Made by a program: the position numbers and the translations under genes. The notes beneath the pieces were generated by a model. It searched no databases. It was given only the letters and a program-made list of their open reading frames with translations, and was not told the origin of the DNA. Source: Bin87 sp965262485 (GTDB taxonomy: Bacteria; Chloroflexota; Dehalococcoidia; Lucifugimonadales; UBA3495). Taken from it: DNA of 64,000 bases. Shown here in pieces: positions 62,220 to 64,000 of the stretch. Where the stretch lies: positions 372,001 through 436,000 of the forward strand of contig OZ253540.1 in assembly GCA_965262485.1 (NCBI GenBank), written 5' to 3'. Every line of letters starts with the position of its first letter. Within the stretch, counting starts at the first letter, position 1.

Positions 62220-62260
62220 CGTCGGTACGCCGGCGATCACGCCGTTTCCGGCTCCATCAC

Positions 62261-62292
62261 AAAACGCCCGGACAGTGCTTTCCGGGCGTTTT
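62261..62292. terminator. Bidirectional intrinsic terminator
   Basis: AAAACGCCCGGA (62261-62272) pairs with TCCGGGCGTTTT (62281-62292) over 12 bp, with T-runs on both strands. It lies 37 bp past the stop of the minus-strand lipoprotein gene. Confidence 0.88.
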
Positions 62293-62328
62293 GTGTGTTC
62301 GATGAGTGGAACCGGAGGTTGATCTTGA

Positions 62329-63309
62329 TTAAAAGGCTCCCACATCGGCGAGTGCGGCTTCCAGTTCATTGAACGTGGCGAATCCTTCGAACCGGTGCCG
62401 AACGATACCGTCGGCGTCGAGCACAAATACCCAGGATTCATTTACCCAGTCTTCCAACCTTGTGAATCCCCATTCATCGGCGGCGGGAACCAAACGGCCT
62501 TTGCTCAAATCGCCCTGAATCTCGGCCGGATTGTCGTAAAGTTCGACGTGGACGTAGTTGGCAGTATCGGGGTGAGCGGCGCGTAATTCTGAAACGGTGT
62601 CGACCTGGGGGCCGCACGTTGGGCTGGTACAAAAGGCGGGCGTAGCGAATACGATGACGGCCGGCGCGTCGTCGGCAACCACGTCGGATACCGAAAGCCG
62701 GTACAACTCGGCGTCCGGAGAATATGCGGTGGTCAGTTGAGGCAGTTCCAGTCCGTCGCCCAATACTTTGGTAGCGCTGGGCGGCGCAGGATCACCCAAC
62801 GATGGGATGGGAGTCTCGGCCAACACGTCAACCGGAATCTCCACCGCTCTCTGCACGTCGTTTTCACTGACTGTTGCAGTCAGCAGGTAACGCCCCGGAG
62901 CCGGGAATTCGACAGCGGTGGCGTATGCTCCTCGAACACCGTATGGCCAGGGATTGAAATTCGCGGTCGCCCGAGCCGCCGGCGCCGTGTCATCCGAGTG
63001 GGCAATCGATATATCCGCCGTGGGCGCCTTGATCAAACCCTTTTGCGTCTCAAGGAGGAATGCGATCCGGTTTTGGCCTACATCGAGCACGGTGGTGGCC
63101 AAATGGGCCCGTATAAATTCTTGCGAGGCATCGACGGTGGGTATCTGGATCAAGTTGGGCTGATTCTGCGTGGCAGTGTTGTCCGGCGTGACAGTCTCCG
63201 GGACGGCGGGACTGCTACAACCCGCCAACGCAGCTACTAGTCCCAACGAGATCAACCCGAACAGGAACCTGCTCACTCCCACTGATGGCGCGAGAAATCG
63301 GAGCATCAT
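62329..63309 (-). CDS. Lipoprotein with a thioredoxin/SCO-like domain
   Basis: 326 residues. The signal peptide ends in lipobox LAGC (about residue 31). A beta-rich domain follows, then a thioredoxin-like C-terminal part: VIVFATPAFCTSPTCGPQVD has two cysteines spaced CxxxxC, with SWVFVLDADGIVRHRFEG and an extended tail. It probably transfers electrons or metal to extracytoplasmic partners, as SCO-like proteins do. Its ATG overlaps the stop of the upstream gene by four bases (ATGA), so the two form an operon. Confidence 0.85.
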   Translation of the reverse strand: MMLRFLAPSVGVSRFLFGLISLGLVAALAGCSSPAVPETVTPDNTATQNQPNLIQIPTVDASQEFIRAHLATTVLDVGQNRIAFLLETQKGLIKAPTADISIAHSDDTAPAARATANFNPWPYGVRGAYATAVEFPAPGRYLLTATVSENDVQRAVEIPVDVLAETPIPSLGDPAPPSATKVLGDGLELPQLTTAYSPDAELYRLSVSDVVADDAPAVIVFATPAFCTSPTCGPQVDTVSELRAAHPDTANYVHVELYDNPAEIQGDLSKGRLVPAADEWGFTRLEDWVNESWVFVLDADGIVRHRFEGFATFNELEAALADVGAF

Positions 63310-64000
63310 GGACCCTCAGAGTAAACGCCGAACGTAAACGCGAAGATACCGAAATCGTCGGAATTAGACCGCATGGTGAGGACGGATTCCTGGCGGTATT
63401 CGGGATTGTCGACCATGGCATACAGACGTGGTTCGTCCACCAACAGGTATGAACTCCCGTTCTCGTCGAACCGGATGTCGGAACCGGCATTTTCGGGCGT
63501 CAGCATGACCCCATCTACGGTTACAAACACCTGGTAGGGTTCGCCGGATTCGGAGGTGAGCACCACGTTCACACTCCTGGCGGCGTAGTTCAGGGCCAGG
63601 TAGTCTTCCAGGCTTTCGGTTTGCCTCGCGTGCCGGATGCGTTCGGGTTCCACCGACCATTGCCCGTTGAAGTACAGGAGATGCTGCCTGATGTCCTGGG
63701 GGACGGTAACGTCAATGACGCCAGCGCTTTCGCTGTCGGTAGGGTCTGTGATCGATTCGAAGAACTCCACCTGTGCCACATACGGAGCCCGTCCGGCCTG
63801 GAGCGTCCGGAAATTGCGATGCCATCCGGCGTATAGCTCCGGGGTTACCGGCGCGGAACCGGAAGATCCGGCTTCCTGAAAAGCTGAGTCTCGCACCTGA
63901 TCCTGGGGCAGGTTCAGCGGGTCGTCAGACAAATCGGCGCCAGCTTCTACCAGAGCCGCGCGAATACGTTGCTCAGTTTCGCCGTAGGCACCCTCGCCGA
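63306..64000 (-). CDS. C-terminal part of a DipZ-like thioredoxin-family protein (N-terminus outside window)
   Basis: The frame is open to the right edge, about 230 residues. The first residues seen (GEGAYGETEQRIRAALVEAG) resemble the end of a TlpA/DipZ thioredoxin domain. The rest fits the beta-sandwich domain that follows it in DipZ-like proteins: TPELYAGWHRNF, LYFNGQWSVEPERIRHARQT, LALNYAARSVNVVLTSESGE and FGIFAFTFGVYSEG. It probably links disulfide redox chemistry to ligand binding outside the membrane. It precedes the thioredoxin-like lipoprotein in one operon. A TTG at 63932 is not the real start. Confidence 0.75.
   Translation of the reverse strand, partial: GEGAYGETEQRIRAALVEAGADLSDDPLNLPQDQVRDSAFQEAGSSGSAPVTPELYAGWHRNFRTLQAGRAPYVAQVEFFESITDPTDSESAGVIDVTVPQDIRQHLLYFNGQWSVEPERIRHARQTESLEDYLALNYAARSVNVVLTSESGEPYQVFVTVDGVMLTPENAGSDIRFDENGSSYLLVDEPRLYAMVDNPEYRQESVLTMRSNSDDFGIFAFTFGVYSEGP

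Overview
The window looks like chromosomal DNA of a GC-rich bacterium, most plausibly a Chloroflexota member of the Dehalococcoidia/SAR202 type. This is an inference from gene content, with no rRNA or marker gene to confirm it. The content is: GMC oxidoreductases, a luciferase-like flavin enzyme, amidohydrolase and SMP-30 catabolic genes, the DUF3090/SCO1664 pair, a Lin0512 protein, DUF3500, and many short palindromic intergenic repeats. I saw no tRNA, rRNA or CRISPR array.

The window has two unlike halves. Positions 1 to about 34,480 look like accessory DNA. They hold two giant secreted multidomain proteins (1-9223) that share a duplicated leader and upstream region, and the second is broken by a frameshift at a run of seven C. 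Next come a NarL-type two-component pair (9844-11761), a drug/metabolite-type transporter split by an in-frame stop, small unknown genes among direct and inverted repeats, an orphan Mrr-N-like domain, a PemK/MazF-like protein without an obvious start codon, an IS1182-type relic, an MmeI-like fused restriction-modification enzyme with a HEPN-like neighbour, a large unknown gene (22,908-24,773), a double-XRE regulator, and a decaying array of large serine recombinases (28,014-34,707). Only the last, full-length recombinase keeps the catalytic serine and the full domain set. It lies beside a GMC oxidoreductase gene cut off after about 200 residues, which I read as the right end of an integrative element.

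Positions 34,480-64,000 look like chromosomal backbone. A minus-strand catabolic cluster (carboxymuconolactone decarboxylase family, amidohydrolase, SMP-30 lactonase, truncated GMC) is followed by an alpha/beta hydrolase, a nitroreductase, an RCC1-repeat lipoprotein, an intact GMC oxidoreductase, an SGNH esterase, an epoxide hydrolase, an LLM flavin enzyme, Lin0512, the modABC molybdate importer, a HAD phosphatase, SCO1664/DUF3090, ComM, a DUF3500 protein, and an operon of two redox-type secreted proteins that runs off the right edge.

Mobile DNA in the right half is unusually readable. Two almost identical IS110-family copies in opposite orientation each interrupt the same intergenic repeat. 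Two miniature elements share 19-bp terminal inverted repeats and each has a perfect 10-bp target duplication. The intergenic repeat families are dense to the right of 34.48 kb and I saw none to the left, which supports a foreign origin for the left half.
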